This document shows, piece by piece, positions 19,867-29,259 of a DNA stretch of 64,000 bases. The DNA is from Vibrio sp. HA2012 (lineage in GTDB: Bacteria > Pseudomonadota > Gammaproteobacteria > Enterobacterales > Vibrionaceae), in the NCBI RefSeq assembly GCF_002812955.1, contig NZ_PFXK01000003.1:372001-436000 (forward strand), given 5' to 3'. The notes beneath the pieces are model-generated. The model was given only the letters and a program-made list of their open reading frames with translations. It made no database searches and was not told the DNA's origin. Position 1 is the stretch's first letter, and each line of letters opens with the position of its first letter. Both the position numbers and the translations under genes were made by a program.

Positions 19867-20949
19867 ATGTCATCATCAAAAATAGTCCGATCATCAAGTA
19901 AAAACGGACGACCAGAATTAACCTTACGTCAACTTGGCTGGCAGCCGTTTTTTCAGCAGCAGCTTTCGCTTGATGAATATGGAACTGCATCAGCTTTTCG
20001 TGTTATTTCCCATCACCGTTCAAGCTATGAATTATTCGGTGAGAAAAATGTACAGATCCTGCCGATAACCAGCCAGTTACCTCATATAACAGTCGGAGAC
20101 TGGGTTCTGCTGGACAGTAAAAACCGTTTTGTTCGCAAGCTTGAACGGAGTTCACTGTTCCGCAGGAAAGCGGCCGGAAGCAAAATAGCAGAACAGTATA
20201 TTGCTGCAAACATCGACACAGTATTTATTGTCTGCTCCCTTAATCAGGACTTTAACCTGAGCCGGATTGAACGCTATCTGACGCTGACCCGTGAGGCTAG
20301 GGTAGAGTCTGTTGTTGTATTAACCAAGGCCGATCTCTGCGCCGATCCACAGGAAAAAAGACAACAGGTTCAAAAATTGGATCCACTGCTGATGGTTGAA
20401 TACGTCAATGCCCTTGACCGACAAAGTGTTGAAGTACTTTCGGCATGGTGTGGGAAAGGGAAAACCATTGCTTTTCTCGGTTCTTCCGGGGTCGGAAAAT
20501 CAACCCTGGTTAATACACTGATGCAACAGGAAGAACAAAAAACTGCCGGGATCAGAACTGATGATGACAAAGGCCGTCATACGACAACTTCCCGTTCACT
20601 GCACTTTTTACCCAGCGGTGGCATATTACTGGATACTCCGGGAATGCGGGAACTACAACTGGCAGACTGTCAGCACGGTGTGAGTGAAACCTTTGCAGAT
20701 ATTGAAACACTGGCGACCAGATGCCGTTTCTCCGACTGCCATCATCAGGGAGAACCAGGCTGTGCAGTACTTCTGGCAGTTGAGACCGGAGAGCTGGATC
20801 CAAGACGCCTGAAAAATTATCTGAAACTCCTGAAAGAACAGGGGCGAAACGGAGCTTCTCTGGCAGAACTTCGGGCTCAAGATCGTCAACTTGGCAAGTT
20901 TTACCGGCGGGTTAAAAATCAGATAAAAATGACACGGGAAAAAGCTTAA
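19867..20949 (+). CDS. rsgA: RsgA-type ribosome small-subunit GTPase
   Basis: RsgA checks and matures the 30S subunit using GTP. The 360 residues show the circularly permuted GTPase order of the family: an N-terminal OB fold, then G4 (LTKADL), then G1 ([14 protein letters not shown]), then switch and G3 ([10 protein letters not shown]). A C-terminal zinc knuckle follows ([14 protein letters not shown]). I chose ATG 19867 over an upstream TTG at 19831 because the family begins close to this point. The usual rsgA of Vibrio lies near orn/psd on chromosome I, so this may be a second paralogue; that cannot be tested here. A structured leader with a short peptide precedes it. Confidence 0.88.
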   Translation: MSSSKIVRSSSKNGRPELTLRQLGWQPFFQQQLSLDEYGTASAFRVISHHRSSYELFGEKNVQILPITSQLPHITVGDWVLLDSKNRFVRKLERSSLFRRKAAGSKIAEQYIAANIDTVFIVCSLNQDFNLSRIERYLTLTREARVESVVVLTKADLCADPQEKRQQVQKLDPLLMVEYVNALDRQSVEVLSAWCGKGKTIAFLGSSGVGKSTLVNTLMQQEEQKTAGIRTDDDKGRHTTTSRSLHFLPSGGILLDTPGMRELQLADCQHGVSETFADIETLATRCRFSDCHHQGEPGCAVLLAVETGELDPRRLKNYLKLLKEQGRNGASLAELRAQDRQLGKFYRRVKNQIKMTREKA

Positions 20950-20968
20950 TATTTCCATTTAAACCTTT

Positions 20969-21008
20969 TAAAAGGGAGTTTTACCTGACCGGTAATCTGC
21001 TCCCTTTT
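20969..21008 (+). terminator. Intrinsic terminator after rsgA
   Basis: AAAAGGGAG pairs with CTCCCTTTT, with an inner ACC/GGT stem, and ends in TTTTATTT. Confidence 0.85.
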
Positions 21009-21199
21009 ATTTACCTTATTACTTTAAGTAAACACTTATCCAACACAATTGTCTATATAAGCGACATTTTTAACATTTTAACCGGACAATTTCCGCTTAT
21101 TACTAGACACATGCTCTCTGATGATTAAACTGTGCACCACAGCCAAATTAACTATTCTATCAGGCTGAAACACAGCAATAATTCTTTACAGGAAAAATC

Positions 21200-22420
21200 A
21201 TGCAAAACGACAACACACTTATCGCAAGATATGCCAGTGGCAATCTTGTCGTACAAATTTTATTCGGCATCGTCTTCGGTGTAGTGCTGGCGACAGCATC
21301 TCCGGAACTGGCGATTAATGCAGGACTGCTTGGAAAGCTATTTGTTGGCGCACTAAAAGCTGTAGCACCCATTCTGGTTTTCATTCTGGTTGCAGCTTCT
21401 ATCGCTAACCAAAAACGTAACCAACATACATACATGCGCCCAATCGTAACACTGTATCTTATCGGTACTCTGGCGGCAGCATTTACGGCTGTTGTTCTGA
21501 GCTTTATGTTCCCGACCACATTGACACTGGTTGCCGGAGCAGAAGGTGCAACACCACCACAAGGTATTACTGAAGTACTGAATACCCTTCTGTTTAAGAT
21601 GGTAGATAATCCGGTAAATGCTCTGAGAGAAGCAAATTATATCGGTATTCTGGTATGGGCTGTCGGTCTTGGTCTTGCTCTTCATCACGCCTCTGGTACA
21701 ACGAAAGCCGTATTCGAAGACCTGAGCCACGGTGTTTCTCAGATTGTTCGTTTTATTATTCGTCTGGCTCCATTTGGTATCTTTGGTCTGGTCGCATCTA
21801 CATTTGCCACCACAGGATTCTCTGCTCTAGCTGGTTATGCCCAACTACTGGTTGTACTGCTAAGCGCAATGTTTATTATCGCTCTGGTTGTAAACCCAAT
21901 CATCGTCTATGTAAAAACCAAGCAGAACCCATATCCTCTGGTATTTCAGTGCTTACGTGAAAGTGGTGTGACAGCCTTCTTTACCCGTTCCAGTGCGGCT
22001 AACATCCCGGTAAATATGTCTCTGTGTGAAAAACTGGATCTGGATGAAGATACTTATTCTGTATCTATCCCTTTGGGTGCGACCATCAATATGGCCGGTG
22101 CAGCAATTACCATTACCGTTCTGACACTGGCTGCTGTACATACGCTGGGTATTGATGTCGACCTGCCGACAGCACTGCTTCTGAGTGTGGTTGCCGCTAT
22201 CTCTGCCTGTGGAGCATCCGGAGTTGCCGGCGGTTCACTGCTGCTTATCCCACTGGCATGTAGCCTGTTCGGTATTTCCAACGATGTTGCCATGCAGGTC
22301 GTTGGTGTCGGCTTTATCATCGGTGTGCTTCAGGATTCTGCTGAAACAGCACTGAACAGCTCAACCGATGTTGTCTTTACCGCTGCAGTCTGTCAGGCAG
22401 AACACCAGCGTAATAACTGA
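21200..22420 (+). CDS. sstT: Serine/threonine:Na+ symporter
   Basis: SstT imports serine and threonine with sodium across the inner membrane. The 406-residue protein belongs to the dicarboxylate/amino acid:cation symporter family. It has about eight membrane helices and the two re-entrant loops, marked by [13 protein letters not shown] and [32 protein letters not shown] is the conserved core helix. AGGAAAA precedes the ATG at good spacing. It is a single-gene unit with its own terminator downstream. Confidence 0.95.
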   Translation: MQNDNTLIARYASGNLVVQILFGIVFGVVLATASPELAINAGLLGKLFVGALKAVAPILVFILVAASIANQKRNQHTYMRPIVTLYLIGTLAAAFTAVVLSFMFPTTLTLVAGAEGATPPQGITEVLNTLLFKMVDNPVNALREANYIGILVWAVGLGLALHHASGTTKAVFEDLSHGVSQIVRFIIRLAPFGIFGLVASTFATTGFSALAGYAQLLVVLLSAMFIIALVVNPIIVYVKTKQNPYPLVFQCLRESGVTAFFTRSSAANIPVNMSLCEKLDLDEDTYSVSIPLGATINMAGAAITITVLTLAAVHTLGIDVDLPTALLLSVVAAISACGASGVAGGSLLLIPLACSLFGISNDVAMQVVGVGFIIGVLQDSAETALNSSTDVVFTAAVCQAEHQRNN

Positions 22421-22434
22421 TATTTACATTAAAT

Positions 22435-22467
22435 AAAAAACGGCTCGTGTTAAACGGGCCGTTTTTT
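22435..22467 (+). terminator. Intrinsic terminator after sstT
   Basis: AAAAAACGGC..CG pairs with CG..GCCGTTTTTT. The symmetric A- and T-runs mean it can also serve the converging gene at 22488-23642. Confidence 0.9.
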
Positions 22468-22487
22468 CTGCTAAAAAGGAAAGACTC

Positions 22488-23642
22488 TCAAGAGTGTCCT
22501 TTATCCATTGGTGATTGACTGAAATTCAGTGGAGTATGGAGCTCTTTGTTTCCACCTATCAACAACTCATCGTCTTCCCCTTCCTCCATAGCATCCTGAA
22601 CTTTTTCAATCGTCATAAATTCATTGCCATCAATATCCGGGAAATAAGTATCACGTTTATATAACTTATGCAGAGCTTTGATCAGAGAATGCTTTGTTAA
22701 TGGGCCATTGTGCATTTTTCTGACCAGAGGTTTAAGCATCGACTGGAGACCAACAATAGAATCAACGCCCAGCAAATTACCCACCTCATCACGTCGCTGC
22801 TTGGCCCCTTCAAAACCGAACTGGGCCGATAAGAATAGCCAGATATAGGCAATCGCATTACCTTTAGAACCCAGACCAACCCATATTTCTCCGGCATAGA
22901 ACTGAGCCTCGGCATTCCCCTGCTCTCCGGCTCTTTCATACCAATAAGACGCCCGGATTCTGTCCTGCCCAACGCCGATACCATCACGATAATGATGACC
23001 CAGCTTTAACTGCCCCTCAGTACTGCCGTGTTGTGCCGCACGAAAATGCCATTCTGCTGATAACCTTGGATTCGGGTTTAGATTGGACTCTGCAATATAC
23101 CAGTCTCCGATAAAGATCTGAGCTTCAGTAATATTCTCCTCCGCCAGTTCCTCTATCGCTTTTATTCCCCGCTCGATATCCTGTTCAATACCGTTCCCGG
23201 CAATAAACGCCTGACCTAACTTAAACTGAGCCGTTTTATTTCCTTCAGCGGCATCAATCGCCAATTGCCAGAATTTCGCTTTCTCTTTTAAAATAATATC
23301 GTCTTTTGCTCTTCCACATACCCGCACCACGCCATACATAGCAACTTCATTACCCAGCAGAGCAGCCCGTTCATACCAGTACAGAGCCTCTCGCAGATTA
23401 GTTCGCTCTGCCTCTTTTGCCAGATAAAGCTGTGTCTGAACATGCCCGGTGTCTGCTTTAAATATCCGTTCCTTATGTTCTTCTTCTCTTTGTCTCTCAA
23501 GCGCCCGACGGTAAGCCTGTTCCTGCTCAGCTTTTTTTTCTGCTATATTTTTCTTTTTCGCAGAGAGCACCCCCATCCAGATAAAGATGGTAAGAAGGAA
23601 AAAAACCGTGATCCCGATAACGATATTCATTGCATTCATCAT
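22488..23642 (-). CDS. Sel1-repeat membrane-anchored protein
   Basis: The 384-residue protein starts with one membrane helix (about residues 5-26), then a charged coiled-coil linker (about 29-62, rich in K, E, Q and R). It is followed by Sel1/TPR-like repeats (ALYWYERAALLGNEVAM, AQFKLGQAFIAGNGIEQD, GQLKLGHHYRDGIGVGQDRIRASYWYERAGEQGNAEAQF, and others). The helix would anchor the repeats to one side of the inner membrane, most likely the cytoplasmic side given the positive residues after it. Sel1 repeats bind partner proteins. The C-terminus is acidic. I do not recognise a specific function. Confidence 0.7.
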   Translation of the reverse strand: MMNAMNIVIGITVFFLLTIFIWMGVLSAKKKNIAEKKAEQEQAYRRALERQREEEHKERIFKADTGHVQTQLYLAKEAERTNLREALYWYERAALLGNEVAMYGVVRVCGRAKDDIILKEKAKFWQLAIDAAEGNKTAQFKLGQAFIAGNGIEQDIERGIKAIEELAEENITEAQIFIGDWYIAESNLNPNPRLSAEWHFRAAQHGSTEGQLKLGHHYRDGIGVGQDRIRASYWYERAGEQGNAEAQFYAGEIWVGLGSKGNAIAYIWLFLSAQFGFEGAKQRRDEVGNLLGVDSIVGLQSMLKPLVRKMHNGPLTKHSLIKALHKLYKRDTYFPDIDGNEFMTIEKVQDAMEEGEDDELLIGGNKELHTPLNFSQSPMDKGHS

Positions 23643-23787
23643 TCATTGTTGACGTTGCGGCTGTCCGCTTTTATTTATAGCGGCAGCACAACGGAATAAA
23701 TTAAGATTCTTTCTTAGCCCATCATAAATGATTTCCTCCTTTAGTCAGAGGAAAATCAATATGTTCTACGCCCTCTATTTACTGAAC

Positions 23788-23797
23788 GGGGAGGAAG
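23788..23797 (+). promoter_or_regulatory. Candidate MalT box before the cytoplasmic amylase
   Basis: GGGGAGGAAG matches 9 of 10 positions of the MalT consensus GGGGA(T/G)GAGG. A second core, TCCTCC on the opposite strand, lies at 23734-23739. These suggest that the amylase downstream belongs to the MalT regulon. Confidence 0.5.
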
Positions 23798-23819
23798 CCC
23801 ACACTATTCATTTTGTTAC

Positions 23820-23900
23820 TATACCGGAGTGACTTCAAAATTATCTGCCGAAGAACGAATTTTATTCGCTGAACAACCATTCAGAAGTTACTTCGGTATA
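23820..23900. repeat. REP-like inverted-repeat element in the amylase leader
   Basis: TATACCGGAGTGACTTC at 23820-23836 and GAAGTTACTTCGGTATA at 23884-23900 are complementary at 15 of 17 positions. The same end sequence recurs at 44077-44120. This is a dispersed intergenic repeat, and a possible GTG start for the next gene at 23829 falls inside it. Confidence 0.6.
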
Positions 23901-23933
23901 CACTTTTTCCTGCAACAAAAATGGCATAAAGGT

Positions 23934-25688
23934 ATGCAACAAAAATATGTTATCTATCAGGTCTTCACTCGTCTGTTCGGGAATACCCAGCAAACATATA
24001 TCCCCTGGGGAAGCTCAGAGCAAAATGGCATTGGTAAATTCAGCCACTTTACCGCCAAGGCACTTCAGGCAATAAAAGAACTGGGGGTAACCCATATCTG
24101 GTATACCGGTGTTCCCCATCACGCTCTGCTGACTGACTACCGTGAATACGGGATCCGCAATGATCACCCCTGCGTAGTAAAAGGCCGAGCCGGGTCACCT
24201 TATGCAGTAAAAGACTATTACTCTGTCAATCCGGATCTTGCGGACAATCCGGACAAACGACAGGAAGAATTCGATGCCTTAGTTGCCCGCACTCATGCCC
24301 ATGGTCTTAAGGTGATTATCGACATCGTCCCCAACCATGTTGCCCGATGCTATCAGGGTTTAAATAATCCCGGCGGAGTCACTGATTTAGGAGCAGGTGA
24401 CAACACATCTGTTGCTTATGCACGAGATAATAATTTTTACTATATTCCCCAGCAGGCATTTGACGTACCGGAAATACCGGATGAGTACCAAACGCTGATC
24501 AAAGAATTTTCAACACAGCCCTACCTTGAATATCCGGCAAAATGGACTGGAAACGCAGCCAGAACAGCCAAACCAGATTTTACTGACTGGTATGAAACCG
24601 CCAAAATTAACTATGGAGTTCGTCCGGACGGCAGTAAAGACTTTCCAGAACTTCCGGATGACTATGCCGAAAAAGATGACTACCAGCATTATGCATTCTG
24701 GCAGGACAAAGACGTGCCGAATTCCTGGATAAAGTTTCGCGATATTGCCCTTTACTGGCTGGATAAAGGCGTTGATGGGTTTCGCTACGATATGGCAGAG
24801 ATGGTGCCGGTAGAGTTCTGGAGCTATATGAACGCTTCCATCAAGATGCGTAATCCGGACGCTTTTCTGCTGGCAGAGGTATACCAGCCTCATCTGTACC
24901 ATGACTATCTTTATAAAGGAAAAATGGATTATCTGTACAACAAAGTCGATTTATATGACCTTTTGAAAAATATCATCCAGAAAAAAGCCTCAACCCGCGA
25001 GATTGTAACCGTGCAACAACGATTGGCTGATATAGAACCGCATATGCTGCACTTTCTGGAAAACCATGACGAGCAGCGAATCGCCTCTCCGGAATTTGCC
25101 GGTAATCCGAACCTTGCCAGGCCTGCAATGCTTCTTAGTGCCACGCTCAGTAAATCCCCGACCATGATCTACTTCGGTCAGGAAGTAGGAGAAGCCGGAT
25201 CAGAGCAGGCCGGATTCGGCCAGCCTTCCCGCACTTCTATTTTTGATTACATTGGCGTACCAGCCCACCAGCGCTGGATGAATAATGGAAAGTTCGATGG
25301 CGGACAACTTTCAGAACAGGAAAAATCTCTACGACAATTTTATCAGTCAGTACTAAATTTCTCTTTGCAGACAAAAGCATTAACCGGACGCTACCACGAC
25401 CTTTACACTGTAAATCAGGACAATATGGGAGCAGGTCAAGATGACTGCTTTTTGTTTGCAAGAAGACTGGATCAGCAAATAGTGATTGTCGCCGTCAATT
25501 TTAATCCAATACAGGGATTCCATTTCCCGGTTCATATACCACAGGAACTGGAATTAACTGAAAACCAGTATTGTCTTAGAGAAATGATTATTGGAGACAA
25601 TAACATAAAAATAGACGGTAACGCCGGTGAAATTACAGGAGGGCTCACTTTACCACCGTTAGCGGCTTTGGCTTTTTGTTCTGAGTAA
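23934..25688 (+). CDS. Cytoplasmic GH13 alpha-amylase-family enzyme
   Basis: The 584-residue protein begins MQQKYVIYQVFTRLFGN, a typical start of this family. A GTG at 23829 would add 35 residues encoded by a repeat element, so I reject it. GH13 residues are visible: IDIVPNHVAR (region I), the nucleophile Asp in GFRYDMAEMVP, the acid Glu in LLAEVYQPH, and the Asp in LENHDEQR. It has no signal peptide, so it should act inside the cell on imported dextrins or glycogen. A MalT-like box lies upstream. The exact subfamily and product are uncertain. Confidence 0.85.
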   Translation: MQQKYVIYQVFTRLFGNTQQTYIPWGSSEQNGIGKFSHFTAKALQAIKELGVTHIWYTGVPHHALLTDYREYGIRNDHPCVVKGRAGSPYAVKDYYSVNPDLADNPDKRQEEFDALVARTHAHGLKVIIDIVPNHVARCYQGLNNPGGVTDLGAGDNTSVAYARDNNFYYIPQQAFDVPEIPDEYQTLIKEFSTQPYLEYPAKWTGNAARTAKPDFTDWYETAKINYGVRPDGSKDFPELPDDYAEKDDYQHYAFWQDKDVPNSWIKFRDIALYWLDKGVDGFRYDMAEMVPVEFWSYMNASIKMRNPDAFLLAEVYQPHLYHDYLYKGKMDYLYNKVDLYDLLKNIIQKKASTREIVTVQQRLADIEPHMLHFLENHDEQRIASPEFAGNPNLARPAMLLSATLSKSPTMIYFGQEVGEAGSEQAGFGQPSRTSIFDYIGVPAHQRWMNNGKFDGGQLSEQEKSLRQFYQSVLNFSLQTKALTGRYHDLYTVNQDNMGAGQDDCFLFARRLDQQIVIVAVNFNPIQGFHFPVHIPQELELTENQYCLREMIIGDNNIKIDGNAGEITGGLTLPPLAALAFCSE

Positions 25689-25705
25689 CACATTAGAGAC
25701 TAGCA

Positions 25706-25910
25706 CCTCATCCTAAAACACAGTCAGGGATGACGAGAGAGGGAGGAGGAGAACAAATATGCTGAAACAGACTAACGTCACATTACCGTTTTTCATCAAA
25801 TTAATATTTGTGACTGAGCGCATATTTATCTCTCATCCGGACTCCATCAGGGTAACGGATATCACAAAAATAAACCTTAGCCTCAGGGGCGTAGAGAATA
25901 GTAGGATGAG
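25706..25910 (+). promoter_or_regulatory. Cluster of MalT boxes upstream of malE
   Basis: Sites with the core GGA(T/G)GA occur at 25706-25715 (minus, CCTCATCCTA), 25726-25735 (AGGGATGACG), 25742-25750 (two overlapping GGAGGA), 25831-25840 (minus, CTCATCC) and 25901-25910 (GTAGGATGAG). TTTGTGACTGAGCGCATA at 25807-25824 has one good CRP half. The 318-bp gap 25689-26006 has no gene. The layout resembles the multi-box control of malEp in enterics. Confidence 0.65.
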
Positions 25911-26006
25911 CTTAAGCTTGTCTTTCTACACAATATAGACCGAAGTGAACGGTACAGATACAGCTTGCCGGCCCACCCAACAATATAAATACGATGGAAG
26001 AGAACT

Positions 26007-27191
26007 ATGAAAAAAATTACCTTAAGTATGATCGCACTAAGTACTCTGGCCGCTATCAGCCCGTTTAGTGCTAACGCCGCTATTGAAGAAGGACAACTGA
26101 CTGTCTGGATCGGTGGTGATAAAGGTTACAAAGGATTAGCAGAAGTCGGGGAACGATTTGAAGAAGAGACCGGTATCAAAGTCACCGTTGCTCATCCTAG
26201 TTCTCTTCAGGATATGTTCCCACAAACGGCAGCTCTAGGTGATGGCCCGGACATTATGATCTTTGCTCATGACCGATTTGGTGGCTATGCAGAAGCTGGG
26301 CTTCTGGCAGAAATTAAACCATCCCAACGAATTCAAGAAGGCACTATCGATTTTGCATGGGATGCCGTGAAATACAAGGGACAGCTTATTGGTTATCCTA
26401 TCGCTGTAGAATCTCTGTCGCTGATCTATAACAAAGACCTTGTGCCAAACCCACCTCAAAACTGGGAAGAAGTTGAAGCTCTGAATGCCAAACTTCAGAA
26501 AGAAGGCAAAAAAGCCATTATGTGGAATCTGAAAGAACCATATTTCACTTGGCCACTGATGGCTGCTGACGGTGGCTATGCATTCAAATACACTCCTGAC
26601 GGTTATGATATCAAAGATACAGGTGTCGCAAACATTGGCGCGAAGAACTCTATGACATTTGTGAAGAAGCTGGTGGATAAAGGTATTATTTCTTCGGATA
26701 TGGATTATTCCGTCTCTGAAGCTGAATTCAATCAGGGTCATGTTGCCATGACAATCAACGGCCCATGGTCCTGGAGTAACATAGATAAATCCGGTATCAA
26801 CTATGGTGTGACTACCCTGCCGAAGTTCAATGGACAATCTTCTAAACCATTTGTTGGTGTTCTGACTGCGGGTATCAGTACCGCATCACCAAACAAAGAT
26901 CTGGCTGTTGAATTTCTGGAAAACTATCTGCTGACGGATGATGGCCTGCGTACAGTAAACAATGATACTGCACTGGGTGCCGTTGCTCTGAAATCTTTCC
27001 AGAAAGAACTGGATAAAGATGTTCGTATTGCAGCAACCATGAATAACGCCATCAACGGCGAAATTATGCCAAATATCCCGGAAATGAATGCCTTCTGGGG
27101 TGCGGTTAAAAATGCCATTGTCAATATTGTTGATGACCGTCAGACTGTCGATGCTGCGCTGGCAGACGCTGAAAAACAAATGGTTAAGTAA
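26007..27191 (+). CDS. malE: Maltose/maltodextrin-binding periplasmic protein
   Basis: MalE captures maltose and maltodextrins in the periplasm and delivers them to MalFGK2. The 394 residues match E. coli MalE (396). It has a cleavable signal peptide ([21 protein letters not shown], cut near ANA) and family sequences such as [57 protein letters not shown] and [22 protein letters not shown] precedes the ATG. malF, malG and malK do not follow: a terminator and converging draT lie directly after. The permease must be encoded elsewhere, or this is an extra copy. Confidence 0.96.
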   Translation: MKKITLSMIALSTLAAISPFSANAAIEEGQLTVWIGGDKGYKGLAEVGERFEEETGIKVTVAHPSSLQDMFPQTAALGDGPDIMIFAHDRFGGYAEAGLLAEIKPSQRIQEGTIDFAWDAVKYKGQLIGYPIAVESLSLIYNKDLVPNPPQNWEEVEALNAKLQKEGKKAIMWNLKEPYFTWPLMAADGGYAFKYTPDGYDIKDTGVANIGAKNSMTFVKKLVDKGIISSDMDYSVSEAEFNQGHVAMTINGPWSWSNIDKSGINYGVTTLPKFNGQSSKPFVGVLTAGISTASPNKDLAVEFLENYLLTDDGLRTVNNDTALGAVALKSFQKELDKDVRIAATMNNAINGEIMPNIPEMNAFWGAVKNAIVNIVDDRQTVDAALADAEKQMVK

Positions 27192-27212
27192 CCCACTGAC
27201 GTTAATATAACC

Positions 27213-27247
27213 CCATTCAGCCCGCTACCTTCTGGCGGGCTGAATTA
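27213..27247. terminator. Terminator between malE and draT
   Basis: ATTCAGCCCGC (27215-27225) pairs perfectly with GCGGGCTGAAT (27235-27245), between converging genes. It partly overlaps the draT stop codon. Confidence 0.8.
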
Positions 27248-28105
27248 TATCCCCAACAGCCTGACCTTCTCTACCTGATACAGTCCTCCCAACACCATAA
27301 ATTCCTGTTCCCCCTGTAAACTGTGTGGAAGCAGAGACTCAAAACAGGCGATCTTAGTGAGAGGAACCTGAACAGCAAAAATCTGAGAGCCGAACCGGAG
27401 TGCCGATTCCGGATCAGCAGTAAACGAGCTGAGATTATTAAACAAACGCACCGACTGACCATCAAGGATATATTCGGGTAACTCACTACACCCCCGATAA
27501 AGCGTCAAATGAGTCACCTCAGGATATCGCAAACGCAATTCCTGCTGACAAAAGCTATAAAGCAAATCAAGCTGACTATACAATTCGTTAGTATTATAGG
27601 TTGCCCGGGTACACTTTCCTCGGAAGCGCAAATATTCAGGACTGTCAGGACCGGATACAAACTCATGATGAAAGCAGGTTACCAGTCCAAACCGAGATTC
27701 AACCCAGCTGCGCCATGCCGCTCCCTGCTCATTATCCGAGTCGAACAGCCACCCCAGCAGTAAACGACGATAGTTGACCTTGGGCCGGGGAGGCGGATCA
27801 CTTTCTCTCAGTTCCGGTGCTTGCACCTTTGCCAAATGGAACCGTGCCGTCATAAAATCATTAAAACGCAACGCCCGGATATCGGGATCACACTCATCCT
27901 GTAAGGCGTTGAATAAACCGGAATACCAGATCCTAATACCATCTATTTCTAAAGGTATCGGACACGTCTGATAAGCCACACTGGCTAAAAGCGATGCCGG
28001 AACATTACAATGATTAAGAGGAAACGTGATCTGCAGTAGTAATGCTGCCTCCGCGTCTCCGGGAACATAGATTGATGTATTCACAACACAGGGATCAGAA
28101 TTCAT
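27245..28105 (-). CDS. draT: Dinitrogenase reductase ADP-ribosyltransferase
   Basis: DraT moves ADP-ribose from NAD to an arginine of NifH and switches nitrogenase off when ammonium or darkness/energy stress appears. The 286-residue protein carries the R-S-ExE pattern of arginine-specific ADP-ribosyltransferases: TLYRGCSELPE, LSSFTADPESALRFG, and LQGEQEFMVLGG. I place the start at 28105 because GGGGGAAT lies upstream at good spacing; the frame remains open to 28174, inside draG. It overlaps draG by 11 bp, so the two are translated together. No nitrogenase genes are in the window, so the target could be encoded elsewhere or be a different protein. Confidence 0.85.
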   Translation of the reverse strand: MNSDPCVVNTSIYVPGDAEAALLLQITFPLNHCNVPASLLASVAYQTCPIPLEIDGIRIWYSGLFNALQDECDPDIRALRFNDFMTARFHLAKVQAPELRESDPPPRPKVNYRRLLLGWLFDSDNEQGAAWRSWVESRFGLVTCFHHEFVSGPDSPEYLRFRGKCTRATYNTNELYSQLDLLYSFCQQELRLRYPEVTHLTLYRGCSELPEYILDGQSVRLFNNLSSFTADPESALRFGSQIFAVQVPLTKIACFESLLPHSLQGEQEFMVLGGLYQVEKVRLLGI

Positions 28106-29054
28106 CAACAATTCCCCCTGTTTTCTGCAATGACCAACAATACAAGGCATCAGCCAGAGAACATATTTCATCATGCCGGTGCAGTGCTTTCAGCCAGTCC
28201 CGACGAATGCCAAGATGTCCGTAATATGCTCCGGCCAGTTGTCCAGCAACGGCTGCGGTTGTATCCGCATCATTACCAAGGTTAGCCGCCGCTAGCACAC
28301 ACTCTTCAAAAGATGCCGTATTCACAAAACACCAAAGTGCCGATTCCAGACTTTCAATAACATAACCGCTTCCTGTCAGCTCTTCATACGGTTTAGTCAG
28401 AAAAGCACCAGACTTAATCTCGTGAATTTCCTTAGTGTGAGGCTGATAGTCAATGGTACTGAAAGCTAACTTATCTGCACCACTGATTAGACAAGTCAAC
28501 AATAGTGACAAATAACAGCAAGCGTCAATACAGAGTTCAGATCCATGCGTGGTTCGGGAACTCTCTCCACCATAATGAACTGCCTGATAAGGAAACTGAT
28601 GATAGAAAATAGGGATGGGGGCTAAACGCATAATTGAGCCGTTTCCGGAACTCCAGCGAGCTCTGGAACCAGCAAAAGGTTCTCCGGTTTTCTGGAAACG
28701 ACGCAGGGATGAAGAAACACTGACTCCGACATCAAAACAGGTACCGATACTGCTCATATAACCATTATCCAGCCAGTCACAGTAGCGCAGCATTTGATCA
28801 CGAGCATTAAAGCCATCTGACTCCACCAGGCTATGCCCCAGACACAATGCCATGGAGGTATCATCTGTCCAGTGCCCTTTCTTCAGACAAAAATGACCGC
28901 CCCCCACCATATCGGTAATTGGCTTGAATGTTCCACGGGGACGAAACTCTAGCGTCGTTCCAATCGCATCTCCAACAGCCAATCCAATCAGACATCCTCT
29001 TGATTTATTCTGAGACTGAGCTATTCGCTGCTCCTGCCCGGAAAACTCCACCAT
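28095..29054 (-). CDS. draG: ADP-ribosyl-[dinitrogen reductase] hydrolase
   Basis: DraG removes ADP-ribose from NifH arginine and restores activity. The 319-residue protein shows the dinuclear-metal motifs of the ARH/DraG family: GLAVGDAIGTTLEF, WTDDTSMALCL, GNGSIMRLAPIP and LGNDADTTAAVAGQLAGAYYG. The start at 29054 is supported by AAAGGAG eight bases upstream; an ATG at 29072 is less well placed. It is the first gene of a draG-draT pair, the reverse of the draTG order familiar from Rhodospirillum and Azospirillum. A perfect palindrome lies 29 bp upstream. Confidence 0.88.
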   Translation of the reverse strand: MVEFSGQEQRIAQSQNKSRGCLIGLAVGDAIGTTLEFRPRGTFKPITDMVGGGHFCLKKGHWTDDTSMALCLGHSLVESDGFNARDQMLRYCDWLDNGYMSSIGTCFDVGVSVSSSLRRFQKTGEPFAGSRARWSSGNGSIMRLAPIPIFYHQFPYQAVHYGGESSRTTHGSELCIDACCYLSLLLTCLISGADKLAFSTIDYQPHTKEIHEIKSGAFLTKPYEELTGSGYVIESLESALWCFVNTASFEECVLAAANLGNDADTTAAVAGQLAGAYYGHLGIRRDWLKALHRHDEICSLADALYCWSLQKTGGIVDEF

Positions 29055-29082
29055 GATGACTCCTTTCATCATTTATTGTCTT

Positions 29083-29101
29083 TTTGTTCTTGTAGAACAA
29101 A
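29083..29101. promoter_or_regulatory. Palindromic operator-like site before draG
   Basis: TTTGTTCT-TGT-AGAACAAA is a perfect 8-bp inverted repeat with a 3-bp centre, upstream of draG. It resembles a NifA site (TGT-N10-ACA) but has nine central bases instead of ten, so I do not assign a regulator. Confidence 0.4.
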
Positions 29102-29259
29102 CATCTTGAGATTATTTCACCATATAGAGTATGACTTTATCCGAAAGGTTAATAAAGCAGCTTTCAGCTTCATTGCACTTGTCATATTTTTCATGTCATT
29201 TTCAGGGTATGATTGCTATATGATTATTTTGACCTGAATTTTGTTTAAGTATCCGTAAA

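Noticed and set aside
23829..23933. Longer amylase start at GTG 23829
   Set aside because: The extra 35 residues are encoded by a dispersed repeat element, and family members begin near MQQKYVIYQ.
29083..29101. NifA site before draG
   Set aside because: The central spacing is nine bases, not the ten of TGT-N10-ACA.
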